Notes: a model not told the origin generated them from the letters alone. A DNA stretch of 7,754 nucleotides from Bacillota bacterium (GCA_023417285.1 JAEZFR010000321.1:1-7754); one strand, 5' to 3'; shown: positions 1-6,163, counted from the first letter of the stretch. Translations and numbers: made by a program.

Positions 1-1558
1 TGTGGGTGCATTACCTGGCGGTGAGAAACGACAGGCCAATCTGAGAATGCTGTTTGAAAAGGCTCTTCAGTTTGAAACAACCAGTTTCAAGGGCTTATTC
101 AACTTTATTAATTTTATTGACAAGCTCAAGACCAGCAAGGGTGATATGGGCAGTGCCAAAGTTCTTGATGACAATGATAATTTTGTCAGAATAATGAGTA
201 TTCACAAAAGCAAAGGGCTTGAGTTTCCAGTGGTTTTTCTAAGTGGATGCGGCAAGAAATTTAATATGCAGGATATATATAGAAGTATTCTCTTGCATCA
301 GGACATAGGTTTTGGTCCCGATATAGTTGATATTACACGTTTTAAATATGCTTCTGTGGCAAAGCTCGCTATTCAAATGAAGGTTCGCACCGAGACTCTC
401 TCAGAGGAAATGAGAATACTTTATGTTGCTATGACAAGAGCTCGAGAAAAGCTTATTATTACTGGTTCTGTCAGAAAGCTGGACAGTGCAAAAAAGAAAT
501 GGCTGGACATGTCAAAAAGCGATTCGGATTGCAAACTGGAGCCATATAATATGCTAAAGGCCCAGAGCTATCTCGACTGGATTTGTTCAGCACTCACTAG
601 ACATGAGGATTGTGGTGAATTGTTAGGTGCTTGCAGTAAGGTATTAGGTAATTGCAGTAAGTTATTAGGTGATTGCAGCCTCAGAGATGAAAATAGCTCT
701 ATTGATGGAGATGCAACAATGGCTACCAACAATGACAGCTTAAAATCTCATTGGCAAGTGTATTTCTGCAAGGAAGGGGATTTACCCTGTTGTTCAGATG
801 ATGCCCAAGCACAGCAGAGTAATAGTTTGGAGCAGTGGCTTATGGGCTCAGCCGACGACAGCAGTGAGTATTACAGGCAGGAGATAGATAGGAGGCTGAG
901 CTGGGAATACAGTGGCAGTGAGCTTTCAACTATTCCACCTAAATTCTCGGTAACTGAGTTGAAAAGATTATTCTCTACCGGTGAGGAAGATGGTGAAAAG
1001 CTGCTTGAGCGTCCGGTTATGAAAAAACCATTATTCCTACAGGGTAAAAAACAATTGTCTGGGGCAGAAAAGGGAAGTATTTTACACTTTGTGTTGCAGC
1101 ATCTTGATTTTAATGATTTTGATATTAAAAAACAGATTGATTTAATGGTACAAAAAAATCTACTGTTGCAAAATCAGGCTGATAGTATTAGGATTGACAG
1201 AATTGAGAAGTTCATGAACTCTGATCTAGCCAGCAGGATGAGGAATGCACCCGTTGTGAATCGTGAAATACCATTTCACCTTGAGATACAGTGCTCATCT
1301 ATCCCTGCTTACAGTCATATCAATGACAATGAAATAGTACTTTTGCAGGGGGTAATTGACTGCTATTTTGAAGAGGATGGAGAGATTATTCTAGTAGACT
1401 ATAAAACAGACTATGTATCGGAAGTAAATGATGAATTACAGGATAAATATAGGTTACAGCTAGATTATTATGCTCAGGCTTTAACGCGGCTCACTGGTAA
1501 GGTAGTACGCCAAAAATATATATATTTGTTCTCTATTGGAGAACAGATGGAGATATAG
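1..1558 (+). CDS. addA: ATP-dependent helicase/nuclease subunit A (AddA), C-terminal part
   Basis: This is the 3' portion of addA, open through the left edge, so the true start lies outside the window; about 518 of the usual 1200 or so residues are present. AddA is the UvrD-like 3'-5' helicase and nuclease subunit of AddAB, which resects double-strand breaks to Chi sites for RecA loading. Visible motifs, numbered from the first full codon, are late helicase motifs SIHKSKGLEFPVVFL (66-80) and EEMRILYVAMTRAREK (135-150). PPKFSVTELKR (312-322) is the conserved entry to the nuclease domain, which contains His362, GVID (450-453), VDYKTD (465-470) and QLDYY (486-490). These are the RecB-family nuclease residues, so the enzyme looks active. 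The end, KYIYLFSIGEQMEI, is where the family normally stops. A Cys-rich linker (about 204-265) with three heptapeptide repeats is unusual. An addB partner would be expected upstream, outside the window. Confidence 0.96.
   Translation, partial: VGALPGGEKRQANLRMLFEKALQFETTSFKGLFNFINFIDKLKTSKGDMGSAKVLDDNDNFVRIMSIHKSKGLEFPVVFLSGCGKKFNMQDIYRSILLHQDIGFGPDIVDITRFKYASVAKLAIQMKVRTETLSEEMRILYVAMTRAREKLIITGSVRKLDSAKKKWLDMSKSDSDCKLEPYNMLKAQSYLDWICSALTRHEDCGELLGACSKVLGNCSKLLGDCSLRDENSSIDGDATMATNNDSLKSHWQVYFCKEGDLPCCSDDAQAQQSNSLEQWLMGSADDSSEYYRQEIDRRLSWEYSGSELSTIPPKFSVTELKRLFSTGEEDGEKLLERPVMKKPLFLQGKKQLSGAEKGSILHFVLQHLDFNDFDIKKQIDLMVQKNLLLQNQADSIRIDRIEKFMNSDLASRMRNAPVVNREIPFHLEIQCSSIPAYSHINDNEIVLLQGVIDCYFEEDGEIILVDYKTDYVSEVNDELQDKYRLQLDYYAQALTRLTGKVVRQKYIYLFSIGEQMEI
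623..685 (+). repeat. Three tandem 21-bp units in the addA linker
   Basis: Units begin at 623, 644 and 665 and share ttaggt-n-n-ttgcag-n-n-n. They encode LGACSKV, LGNCSKL and LGDCSLR in frame, so copy-number change would not break the gene. They lie between helicase motif VI and the nuclease domain, a region that varies in length among AddA proteins. The third unit diverges at its 3' end. Confidence 0.85.
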
Positions 1559-1570
1559 CTGCCAGGGTAG

Positions 1571-1638
1571 TAGTATTGGAATATAGTATTGGTATACGTT
1601 CATATAAGAAATAGTATTGGTATATACATTCATATAAG
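1571..1638 (+). repeat. Direct repeats downstream of addA
   Basis: Two near-identical copies lie at 1583-1608 and 1611-1638. Both begin atagtattggtata and end ttcatataag, and the second has two extra bases. A shorter third relative (tagtattgg) is at 1571-1579. The copies are 28 bases apart. No coding role is seen, and the block lies just after the addA stop codon. Confidence 0.8.
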
Positions 1639-1653
1639 TCATAATGGCAAGCA

Positions 1654-1742
1654 GGTTTAAATGAAGTAGATTTAATTGAAGTAGGATTAAATTAAATGCG
1701 GTTAAACGCAGTAGTCTTAACGAAACAGGTTTAATAGATGTA
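1654..1742 (+). repeat. Six degenerate copies of a ~15-bp tandem unit
   Basis: Successive units start at 1654, 1669, 1684, 1700, 1714 and 1728, with lengths 15, 15, 16, 14, 14 and 15. They follow a loose consensus of GGTTTAAATGAAGTA; the first two differ at only two positions and later ones diverge. On the minus strand this array produces a Leu-rich repetitive open frame that I regard as an artefact. The function is unknown; it could be minisatellite decay or a protein-binding array. Confidence 0.7.
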
Positions 1743-1746
1743 ATTA

Positions 1747-1790
1747 TTACCACTATATTTTACTTGATAATTCAAAAAATATAGTGGTAA
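1747..1790. terminator. Perfect 15-bp inverted repeat upstream of tRNA-Gln
   Basis: The arms 1747-1761 (TTACCACTATATTTT) and 1776-1790 are exact reverse complements around a 14-base loop. No T-run follows on the plus strand, so it is not a textbook Rho-independent terminator. It is still the only strong hairpin able to end addA transcription before the tRNA promoter, whose -35 box begins five bases later. An operator or remnant element end is an alternative reading. Confidence 0.5.
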
Positions 1791-1795
1791 ATCTA

Positions 1796-1825
1796 TTGAC
1801 ATCAGGTGTTAAGCAGTGCTATAAT
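1796..1825 (+). promoter_or_regulatory. Sigma-A promoter of tRNA-Gln
   Basis: A perfect -35 TTGACA (1796-1801) and a perfect -10 TATAAT (1820-1825) are separated by 18 bases. An extended -10 TGC immediately precedes the -10. Transcription should begin near 1832, about 14 bases before the mature tRNA 5' end. This is typical of a strong stable-RNA promoter. Confidence 0.9.
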
Positions 1826-1845
1826 ACGTTTTGTCCACAAGACAT

Positions 1846-1919
1846 TGCCGATTTGTGTAACGGTAGCACAACTGACTCTGGATCAGTCTGTCAGGGTTCA
1901 AATCCTTGATCGGCAGCCA
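1846..1919 (+). tRNA. tRNA-Gln (anticodon CTG), CCA encoded
   Basis: A full cloverleaf can be drawn by hand. The acceptor stem TGCCGAT/ATCGGCA (1846-1852 with 1909-1915) is perfect. The D arm is GTGT...GCAC. The anticodon stem ACTGA/TCAGT encloses the loop CTCTGGA, with anticodon CTG at 1878-1880 (reads CAG, glutamine). The T arm is CAGGG/CCTTG with loop TTCAAAT. The U1-A72 pair and G73 discriminator are glutamine identity features in bacteria. CCA at 1917-1919 is encoded. It is a single gene rather than part of a tRNA cluster in this window and should decode CAG in translation. Confidence 0.95.
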
Positions 1920-1953
1920 AAAAACCTAGATGATTTTTTCATCTAGGTTTTTT
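1919..1953 (+). terminator. Rho-independent terminator of tRNA-Gln
   Basis: The stem CCTAGATGA (1925-1933) pairs perfectly with TCATCTAGG (1939-1947) around a five-T loop. It is flanked by six A before and six T after (1948-1953). It starts directly at the encoded CCA, so tRNA 3' processing happens within or next to the hairpin. The A and T flanks make it potentially bidirectional. Confidence 0.93.
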
Positions 1954-2642
1954 ATTTTATTAAAATCTCAACATTCAAATCGTGAGTATTTTTGTTGTGC
2001 GTTGATATTGCTGGGTTTGCGGGTTTGGTAAAGTTATGGACTGTGTGATTGATACTATTATTACTAAAACCAATGAACCAATGAGTGTGCAGTGAATTCT
2101 AAATGCACATGGGAGTGCAAAATTGGCAGAGGTGTGCATTCTTAGTGTGTTAGCTTGCAGTACAATTTTGGATATTATTATTACAGTACTTGTATTATTA
2201 GTCTATTACTACCGTTTATCTCTTTAATAGTATTAGTAGACATAATAAGACTATCTATAATTACCTAACGGTAAACGCAAAGCCAAATTGGTCCCTCTCT
2301 TCAATTAAATAATTAAATATTGATACAATGAAATTTACATATAAATGGTGAGTTTTTTTATGCGCTGGGGTTGTAGTAGTCAGTAGAGGGAAAGGCTCAC
2401 ATGTGTATATAAACTTCTCTTTTTGCTTGGACATATAGCTTGTTTGGCTGTTTGCAACGAGTAAACAATGGTTGCTGTAGTAAACGTAAAGTGGTAGAAT
2501 ATAAAAAGAAGTACATTATGAGATAGTAAAAATTATACTAACAAATATTAGAGGGGAGGCTGCTATCTATATAAACTTAATATGCTACTAGAGCTAAATA
2601 TTAGACCAAATTAAGTAGGCAACAATGTTCTAATGCCTAAAT
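1954..2642. other. Gene-free AT-rich region after tRNA-Gln
   Basis: I find no convincing reading frame on either strand across about 690 bases. The only structures noted are weak. One is an 8-bp inverted repeat AATGCACA/TGTGCATT (2102-2109 with 2133-2140). Another is a 7-bp repeat TACCGTT/AACGGTA (2210-2216 with 2267-2273). There are also two copies of tatataaactt, near 2405 and 2570. It most resembles eroded former coding or mobile-element DNA. No tRNA 3'-end duplication that would mark an attachment site is seen. Confidence 0.6.
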
Positions 2643-2810
2643 ATGAGTTTTTGTTTTACGTACCCATGTACTAAAACACTTAAAAGTATGCTTGAAATTT
2701 AAATAACTTTCAAAGTAGACCTGAAAAAGCCAATTGAGGAGCTTAAGCATTATCTAAAGGATGCAGAAGGGTCAATTACAGGTATTAGTTACGTAAATAA
2801 ATACTATTAG
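2643..2810 (+). pseudogene. Broken reading frame of unknown function
   Basis: Reading from ATG 2643 gives 19 residues to a TAA at 2700-2702. The same frame continues for 35 more codons to TAG 2808-2810. The second half has protein-like composition (KVDLKKPIEELKHYLKDAEG, then SITGISYVNKYY). One point mutation would restore a 54-residue protein. No ribosome binding site of note precedes 2643, so the gene may once have started further upstream. I do not recognise the family. Chance openness of an AT-rich frame is unlikely for the charged helical part but cannot be excluded. Confidence 0.4.
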
Positions 2811-2817
2811 CATTGGT

Positions 2818-2847
2818 TTGCAAAAAGAATATTAATCTGGTTATAGT
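2818..2847 (+). promoter_or_regulatory. Possible promoter for the 83-residue gene
   Basis: TTGCAA (2818-2823) and TATAGT (2842-2847) are separated by 18 bases, each one or two changes from consensus. They end 20 bases before the Shine-Dalgarno sequence of the next gene. The placement is good but the boxes are imperfect in an AT-rich background. Confidence 0.4.
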
Positions 2848-2866
2848 TTTATTTAACTTTATATAT

Positions 2867-2873
2867 GGAGGAG
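2867..2873 (+). promoter_or_regulatory. Shine-Dalgarno that sets the start at 2880
   Basis: GGAGGAG is complementary to the 16S rRNA 3' end and lies six bases from ATG 2880. It excludes ATG 2865 as the initiation site. Confidence 0.85.
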
Positions 2874-2879
2874 ACAGTA

Positions 2880-3131
2880 ATGAGAATATTAATTAAGCAG
2901 GACGAAGATATAATTGCTTATGCTGTTAATGTTGTATCATGCAGTTATGCTGGACCAGAGAACGGCGGTTATCAAGTAGGATTTAATTGTTTAGGAGAAT
3001 CAAAAGTTATACTAGTCAATGTTTATGAAGATAAGTCTCTAGGAGATAAATTAGTATATGAAATTTATAAAAATGGTTTTATAGATTTGACTAATAATGA
3101 AAATGTCTATATTGAAGATTATGACATTTAA
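2880..3131 (+). CDS. Hypothetical protein, 83 residues
   Basis: This is an intact small gene of unknown function. I chose ATG 2880 rather than the in-frame ATG 2865, because a textbook Shine-Dalgarno GGAGGAG (2867-2873) lies six bases before 2880. The upstream ATG overlaps that site. The product starts MRILIKQDEDIIAYAVNVV and ends ENVYIEDYDI. It is acidic, with alternating hydrophobic stretches suggesting a mostly beta or alpha/beta fold. It has no signal peptide, membrane helix or recognisable motif. It stands alone between a broken frame and a truncated recombinase, so it may be cargo of the decayed mobile element. A 7-bp hairpin, TAATGTA-CATA-TACATTA (3129-3146), begins at its stop codon, and a T-run follows near 3161. 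That gives a weak candidate terminator. Confidence 0.72.
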   Translation: MRILIKQDEDIIAYAVNVVSCSYAGPENGGYQVGFNCLGESKVILVNVYEDKSLGDKLVYEIYKNGFIDLTNNENVYIEDYDI

Positions 3132-3166
3132 TGTACATATACATTAATAGTTATTAGTACTTTTTT
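3129..3166 (+). terminator. Weak hairpin and T-run after the 83-residue gene
   Basis: TAATGTA and TACATTA pair perfectly around a four-base loop (3129-3146), and a run of T follows near 3161. The AT-only flanks and the distance to the T-run make it a poor terminator. It is included as the only candidate for this gene. Confidence 0.3.
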
Positions 3167-3195
3167 ATATGTTTTTTGAGATTTTTACAGATTAA

Positions 3196-4279
3196 TTAGT
3201 ACGAAGTGAGGGGGAATTGCTTATATCTCTAATTTCAGCAGTTCCCCAGAATGAGAGCCTTTCGTTATCTGAAAATGTGAAATGGGGAATACATAGAAAA
3301 TATGAACGAGGTTTAGTACAGAGTATACCATGTGGCAAATTCCTTGGCTATGATAAAGATGATAGTGGTAACTTAATAATAAATGAAGAGCAGGCAGCTA
3401 TTGTGCAACGTATATACAAGGAGTTTCTTGATGGATATGGGACATTCCAGATTGCCAAAAGGCTAACAGAAGAAAATATACCCATGGTTTATGGTGGCAA
3501 AGAGTGGTGTCATAGCCATATTCGTAGGGTATTAACCAATGAAAAGATAAAAGGTGATACACTATGCCAAAAGACATATAATGTAGACTATATAACTAAA
3601 AAGAGAGTACATAACAAAGGAGAGTTGCCACAATATTACTACGAGAGTACACAACCAGCAATAATAGAAAAAGAAATATGGAAATGCGTTCAGCTAGAGT
3701 TCGAAAGGCAGAATAAATACTGCATTGATCATAAAATCTCAACATTTCACCGCAACAATCCAGAAAACCCGCTATCGGCAAAGATAATTTGCTCGGTATG
3801 CGGGTTTTCTTTTGTTTTAGGTGAATCTAAACGAGTTGGTGAAGAAGGTAATATTGGCGGTGCAACAGCTTCCATGCAAACAATGGAACAGAGGTAAAGG
3901 ACAGAACATGTACATAAAAACCTTTACACCGAAAATCAACTAATTCAGATGTTATACGAAGGAAAAAGGATCCTAAACCACGTCAAATGCTTTGCACAGA
4001 TATACTTGTTCCCGAGGGAGTACCTGAGCAGGCATTTGTACAGGTGTGGAATAAAATATTAGATAACTATGAGGGATATTTGCCTGCTTGGAATGCTGCG
4101 ATTAATGGTGATGATGTACTTAGGGCATATAGGGAAAGGAAATGAAGAGATTTATTAAAGAGTATGGGCATATTGATGAAATGCTGTTTGAACTATTAGC
4201 AGAAACTTTGGATCATATAAAGGTAAGTACTGATGGAGAAGCCCACATAGAGTTCTTGTACGGAATTTGTAGTACTTAA
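3196..4279 (+). pseudogene. Serine site-specific recombinase, truncated and frameshifted
   Basis: This is a degraded large-type serine recombinase (Tn4451/CisA-like style). Such enzymes integrate or excise elements through an N-terminal serine resolvase domain, which is entirely missing here. The frame opens after a TAA at 3193 directly into the linker LLISLISAVPQNES...ENVKWGI. The DNA-binding recombinase domain follows (PCGKFLGY through LTNEKIKGD, about 3325-3720). Half a zinc ribbon then appears, CSVCGF (Cys codons 3790 and 3799). A one-base loss near 3850-3855 shifts the frame; the partner half WRCNSFHANNGTEVKDRTCT resumes at 3855. A nonsense TAA is at 3915-3917. The frame then runs on through CTDILVPEGVPEQAF (from 3993) to TGA 4143. 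The last part, MKRFIKEYGHIDEMLFELLAE (4142-4279), is in a third frame and overlaps that TGA. It cannot be catalytic. The family is secure; the exact start of homology is approximate. Confidence 0.9.
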
Positions 4280-4328
4280 ACTTATTTTACAATTTTTAGT
4301 CTAGAATTAAAGAAAAAGATTAAAAATG

Positions 4329-4347
4329 TTATACTATATTGTATAAT
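4329..4347 (+). promoter_or_regulatory. Putative promoter -10 within an inverted repeat
   Basis: A perfect TATAAT lies at 4342-4347, inside TTATAC-tatatt-GTATAA (arms 4329-4334 and 4341-4346). No good -35 is seen at the proper distance, so activator help or a different element may be needed. The symmetry over the -10 would suit a repressor site. It would serve the small frame at 4407 and the 404-residue gene. Confidence 0.4.
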
Positions 4348-4406
4348 GTTGGTAGAGAATAAAAAAGTGAGTTTTCATTGAGAATTAGTAAAGGTGTTAA
4401 TCAAAA

Positions 4407-4631
4407 ATGTCTGCAGTACAAACCGTAGCATCACTATTTGTCATCGGACGAAAAGCTAAATCAGGTGTGGCCATTAAGCGCATGGTTCCTCAAAGCAAAT
4501 ATTCCCCAACGTTTTTATTGACGTCGGAAGATTACCAGGATGAGGAAGAGTAAAACTACATTCGCGAAAATTACAAGCATTATAATGAGGTGCTTAATAT
4601 CATCGTTAAATCTTATTTTGGAGGAGTATAA
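4407..4631 (+). pseudogene. Small leader gene interrupted by one TAA
   Basis: ATG 4407 is preceded by AAAGGTG (4390-4396). It opens a 48-residue frame, MSAVQTVASLFVIGRKAKSG... ending LLTSEDYQDEEE at TAA 4551-4553. In the same frame, protein-like sequence continues for 25 codons (NYIRENYKHYNEVLNIIVKS, then YFGGV). It ends at TAA 4629-4631, which overlaps the next gene's ATG as TAATG. This strongly suggests an ancestral 74-residue gene translationally coupled to the 404-residue gene and now split by a nonsense change. Alternatively the 48-residue form is the real product and the rest is a leader. The first half is basic and hydrophobic, the end very acidic. I recognise no family. UAA is not a known selenocysteine or pyrrolysine codon, so recoding is unlikely. 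Confidence 0.55.
4620..4626 (+). promoter_or_regulatory. Shine-Dalgarno of the 404-residue gene
   Basis: GGAGGAG ends four bases before ATG 4631. It is strong in sequence but closely spaced. It also lies inside the continued reading frame of the upstream small gene, as expected for translational coupling. Confidence 0.8.
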
Positions 4632-5845
4632 TGGAAATAAATATAAACAGCGATAATTCTAATAAAGTTAAAATCGTTACAACACAAAACGACTTAATAG
4701 AACCTACAGAGGAAATGCTGTTGGATGCGCGTGCTACTATAAATAGTAAGAAAACATTATGCGTACCAATTGCAGAGTTATCGATTTTAGGAGCTGGGGT
4801 GTCATCACTTATTCCGGCATTGAATACTTTCACACAGACAACCACATTTGCCACAGATGGCTTATATCGATTATCTAATGCAGGCGTTGGTGATGTTCTT
4901 AAGGATGCAAAGAATGGCAATTTTTGGGGTGCTTTAAAGACTGGTGATGGTGCATCAAAATTTGCACAGTTTCAGGCAGAAGGCCCATTGTCTGCTGTAA
5001 CTACAACAGCAGGGTCAATTAACCCAGCCATAATGATGATGGCAGTAGCGCTTTTTACGATTGAAAAAGAGCTCGGTAATATTGCAGAATTGGAAAGGCA
5101 AATTTTATCATTTTTAGAAATTGAAAAGGAATCAGAAATTGAAGCTGATGTAGAAACATTGATGAATATCGTCACGAAGTATAAGCTCAACTGGGATAAT
5201 GAGCATTTTGTTGCTAGTAACCATAAGCTGGTATTGGATATTCAAAGAACCGCCAGAAAGAATATGAACGCATATCAGAAGAAAGTTAATGAGGTCCTTA
5301 AAGCCAAACAGTTCATTGTCGCTCAGAATAAAGTAAAATCAACATTGGCTGACTTAGAGAAGAAGTTCAAATATTATAGATTATCGCTTTACACGTTCTC
5401 ATTGGCATCGCTTATGGAAATAATGCTAAGCGGTAATTTTAAAGAAGAATACATCACAGGCATTAAAGAAGAGATAAGTGAAATGTCACAAACATATAGA
5501 GATTTATTTGGAGAGTGTTCGGTTCGTCTTGAAAAGATGGGGAACTGCGCTCTAGAAGCAAATGTGGTAAAAGGATTAGGTACCGCAAGCAAAGCTGTTG
5601 GAAAGTTCATCGGTAATATTCCTCTTGTGAAGGAGGGGCGAATGGACGAGTTCCTTCAAGATAAAGGCGCGAATTTAAAAAGCAATGCTATCGGAATGGA
5701 AAAGAAATTTGTCGGGGTATTTGCGGCAATAAGCAATCCGGGTACAGGCATGGTTGTTGAAAAAATGCAGGATATGATCCAGATTTATAACCATACTTCG
5801 CAGATCTGCTTTGATAAAGAAAAGATTTATTTAATGGCTAATTAG
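4631..5845 (+). CDS. Conserved-looking helical protein of unknown function, 404 residues
   Basis: This is an intact gene with a strong GGAGGAG site, and I cannot assign a function. After a polar N-terminus of about 50 residues there are two hydrophobic, Ala/Gly/Thr-rich stretches. The first is VPIAELSILGAGVSSLIPAL (about 46-65). The second is NPAIMMMAVALFTIEKEL (about 134-151). Between them lies a Gly-rich segment with NGNFWGALKTGDG. From about 150 to 300 it is strongly helical and charged, with many E/K heptads (coiled-coil-like) and the short motif YYRLSLYTFSLASLMEIMLSG. The C-terminus is Gly-containing and less charged. There is no signal peptide, and the hydrophobic stretches are marginal as membrane spans. 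Long helices plus central hydrophobic hairpin-like segments recall alpha-helical pore-forming or membrane-remodelling proteins, but that is only shape. It overlaps the broken small gene by TAATG, so the pair was probably one unit. Confidence 0.82.
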   Translation: MEININSDNSNKVKIVTTQNDLIEPTEEMLLDARATINSKKTLCVPIAELSILGAGVSSLIPALNTFTQTTTFATDGLYRLSNAGVGDVLKDAKNGNFWGALKTGDGASKFAQFQAEGPLSAVTTTAGSINPAIMMMAVALFTIEKELGNIAELERQILSFLEIEKESEIEADVETLMNIVTKYKLNWDNEHFVASNHKLVLDIQRTARKNMNAYQKKVNEVLKAKQFIVAQNKVKSTLADLEKKFKYYRLSLYTFSLASLMEIMLSGNFKEEYITGIKEEISEMSQTYRDLFGECSVRLEKMGNCALEANVVKGLGTASKAVGKFIGNIPLVKEGRMDEFLQDKGANLKSNAIGMEKKFVGVFAAISNPGTGMVVEKMQDMIQIYNHTSQICFDKEKIYLMAN

Positions 5846-5950
5846 GGGGAAGGTTTATATATCGAGCTATCTTTAGGATAATCAATAATGACCATAGTCA
5901 CTTAGATATATATTAAAAAAGAAGAGGCTAAACATAGAATCTAGCATACA

Positions 5951-5992
5951 CAAAATCCTAAGAAAAAAACTTAGGCTTTTGACAAGCCTAGG
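5951..5992 (+). terminator. Two mutually exclusive hairpins after the 404-residue gene
   Basis: Hairpin 1 pairs CCTAAG (5957-5962) with CTTAGG (5970-5975) over seven A. Its outer A/T arms (5951-5955 with 5977-5981) leave one mismatch, and the 3' side is CTTTT. Hairpin 2 reuses 5970-5978 to pair with 5984-5992 over TTGAC, giving nine base pairs including one G-T. They cannot form together. Hairpin 1 is the best candidate terminator for the 404-residue gene, 105 bases past its stop. Confidence 0.45.
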
Positions 5993-5998
5993 CCATAG

Positions 5999-6058
5999 TT
6001 TATATTACATGAGGATAATATAAATAAAGCGTTTATTGAGGCCTTCAATAGTAAATAA
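5999..6058 (+). pseudogene. Possible scrap of a serine recombinase C-terminus
   Basis: An open stretch between TAG 5996-5998 and TAA 6056-6058 reads HEDNINKAFIEAFNSK. This resembles the segment after the zinc ribbon in large serine recombinases, where an acidic residue is followed by a helix of the type AFI-x-AFN. No start codon or further homology is seen on either side. It is short, so chance similarity is possible. If real, it is a second recombinase remnant, in addition to that at 3196-4279. Confidence 0.3.
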
Positions 6059-6163
6059 CAATGATCAAATATTAATGATATTGCTTTTGGTTTAAAAATG
6101 GTTGGGAATAAGGGAAAAATGCAATAAATTAAAAATGACGATAATTTACTATATCCTCTTACG

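Noticed and set aside
1571..1742. CRISPR array
   Set aside because: Units are short, degenerate and contiguous, with no unique spacers of constant length and no cas genes.
1481..1753. 90-residue minus-strand open frame over the addA end and the repeat array
   Set aside because: Its Leu-rich repetitive sequence is produced by the 15-bp repeats, it overlaps the addA 3' end antisense, and I noticed no motif or family resemblance in it.
1846..1919. tRNA-Gln 3' end as the attachment site of an integrated element
   Set aside because: No duplicated tRNA 3' segment is seen in the window, and the only integrase relics are serine recombinases, which rarely use tRNA genes. A right-hand att site outside the window cannot be excluded.
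2865..2879. ATG 2865 as start of the small gene (88 residues)
   Set aside because: This ATG overlaps the GGAGGAG ribosome binding site that correctly positions ATG 2880.
3596..3781. 61-residue minus-strand frame
   Set aside because: It lies antisense to the clearly homologous recombinase domain and has no recognisable protein features.
4551..4553. Programmed stop-codon recoding in the small leader gene
   Set aside because: The codon is UAA, not UGA or UAG, and no adjacent recoding structure was seen. A nonsense mutation is simpler.
4606..5610. Three minus-strand frames (4606-4920, 4972-5190, 5389-5610)
   Set aside because: They lie antisense to the 404-residue gene, have no motifs, and are explained as shadows of its codon use.
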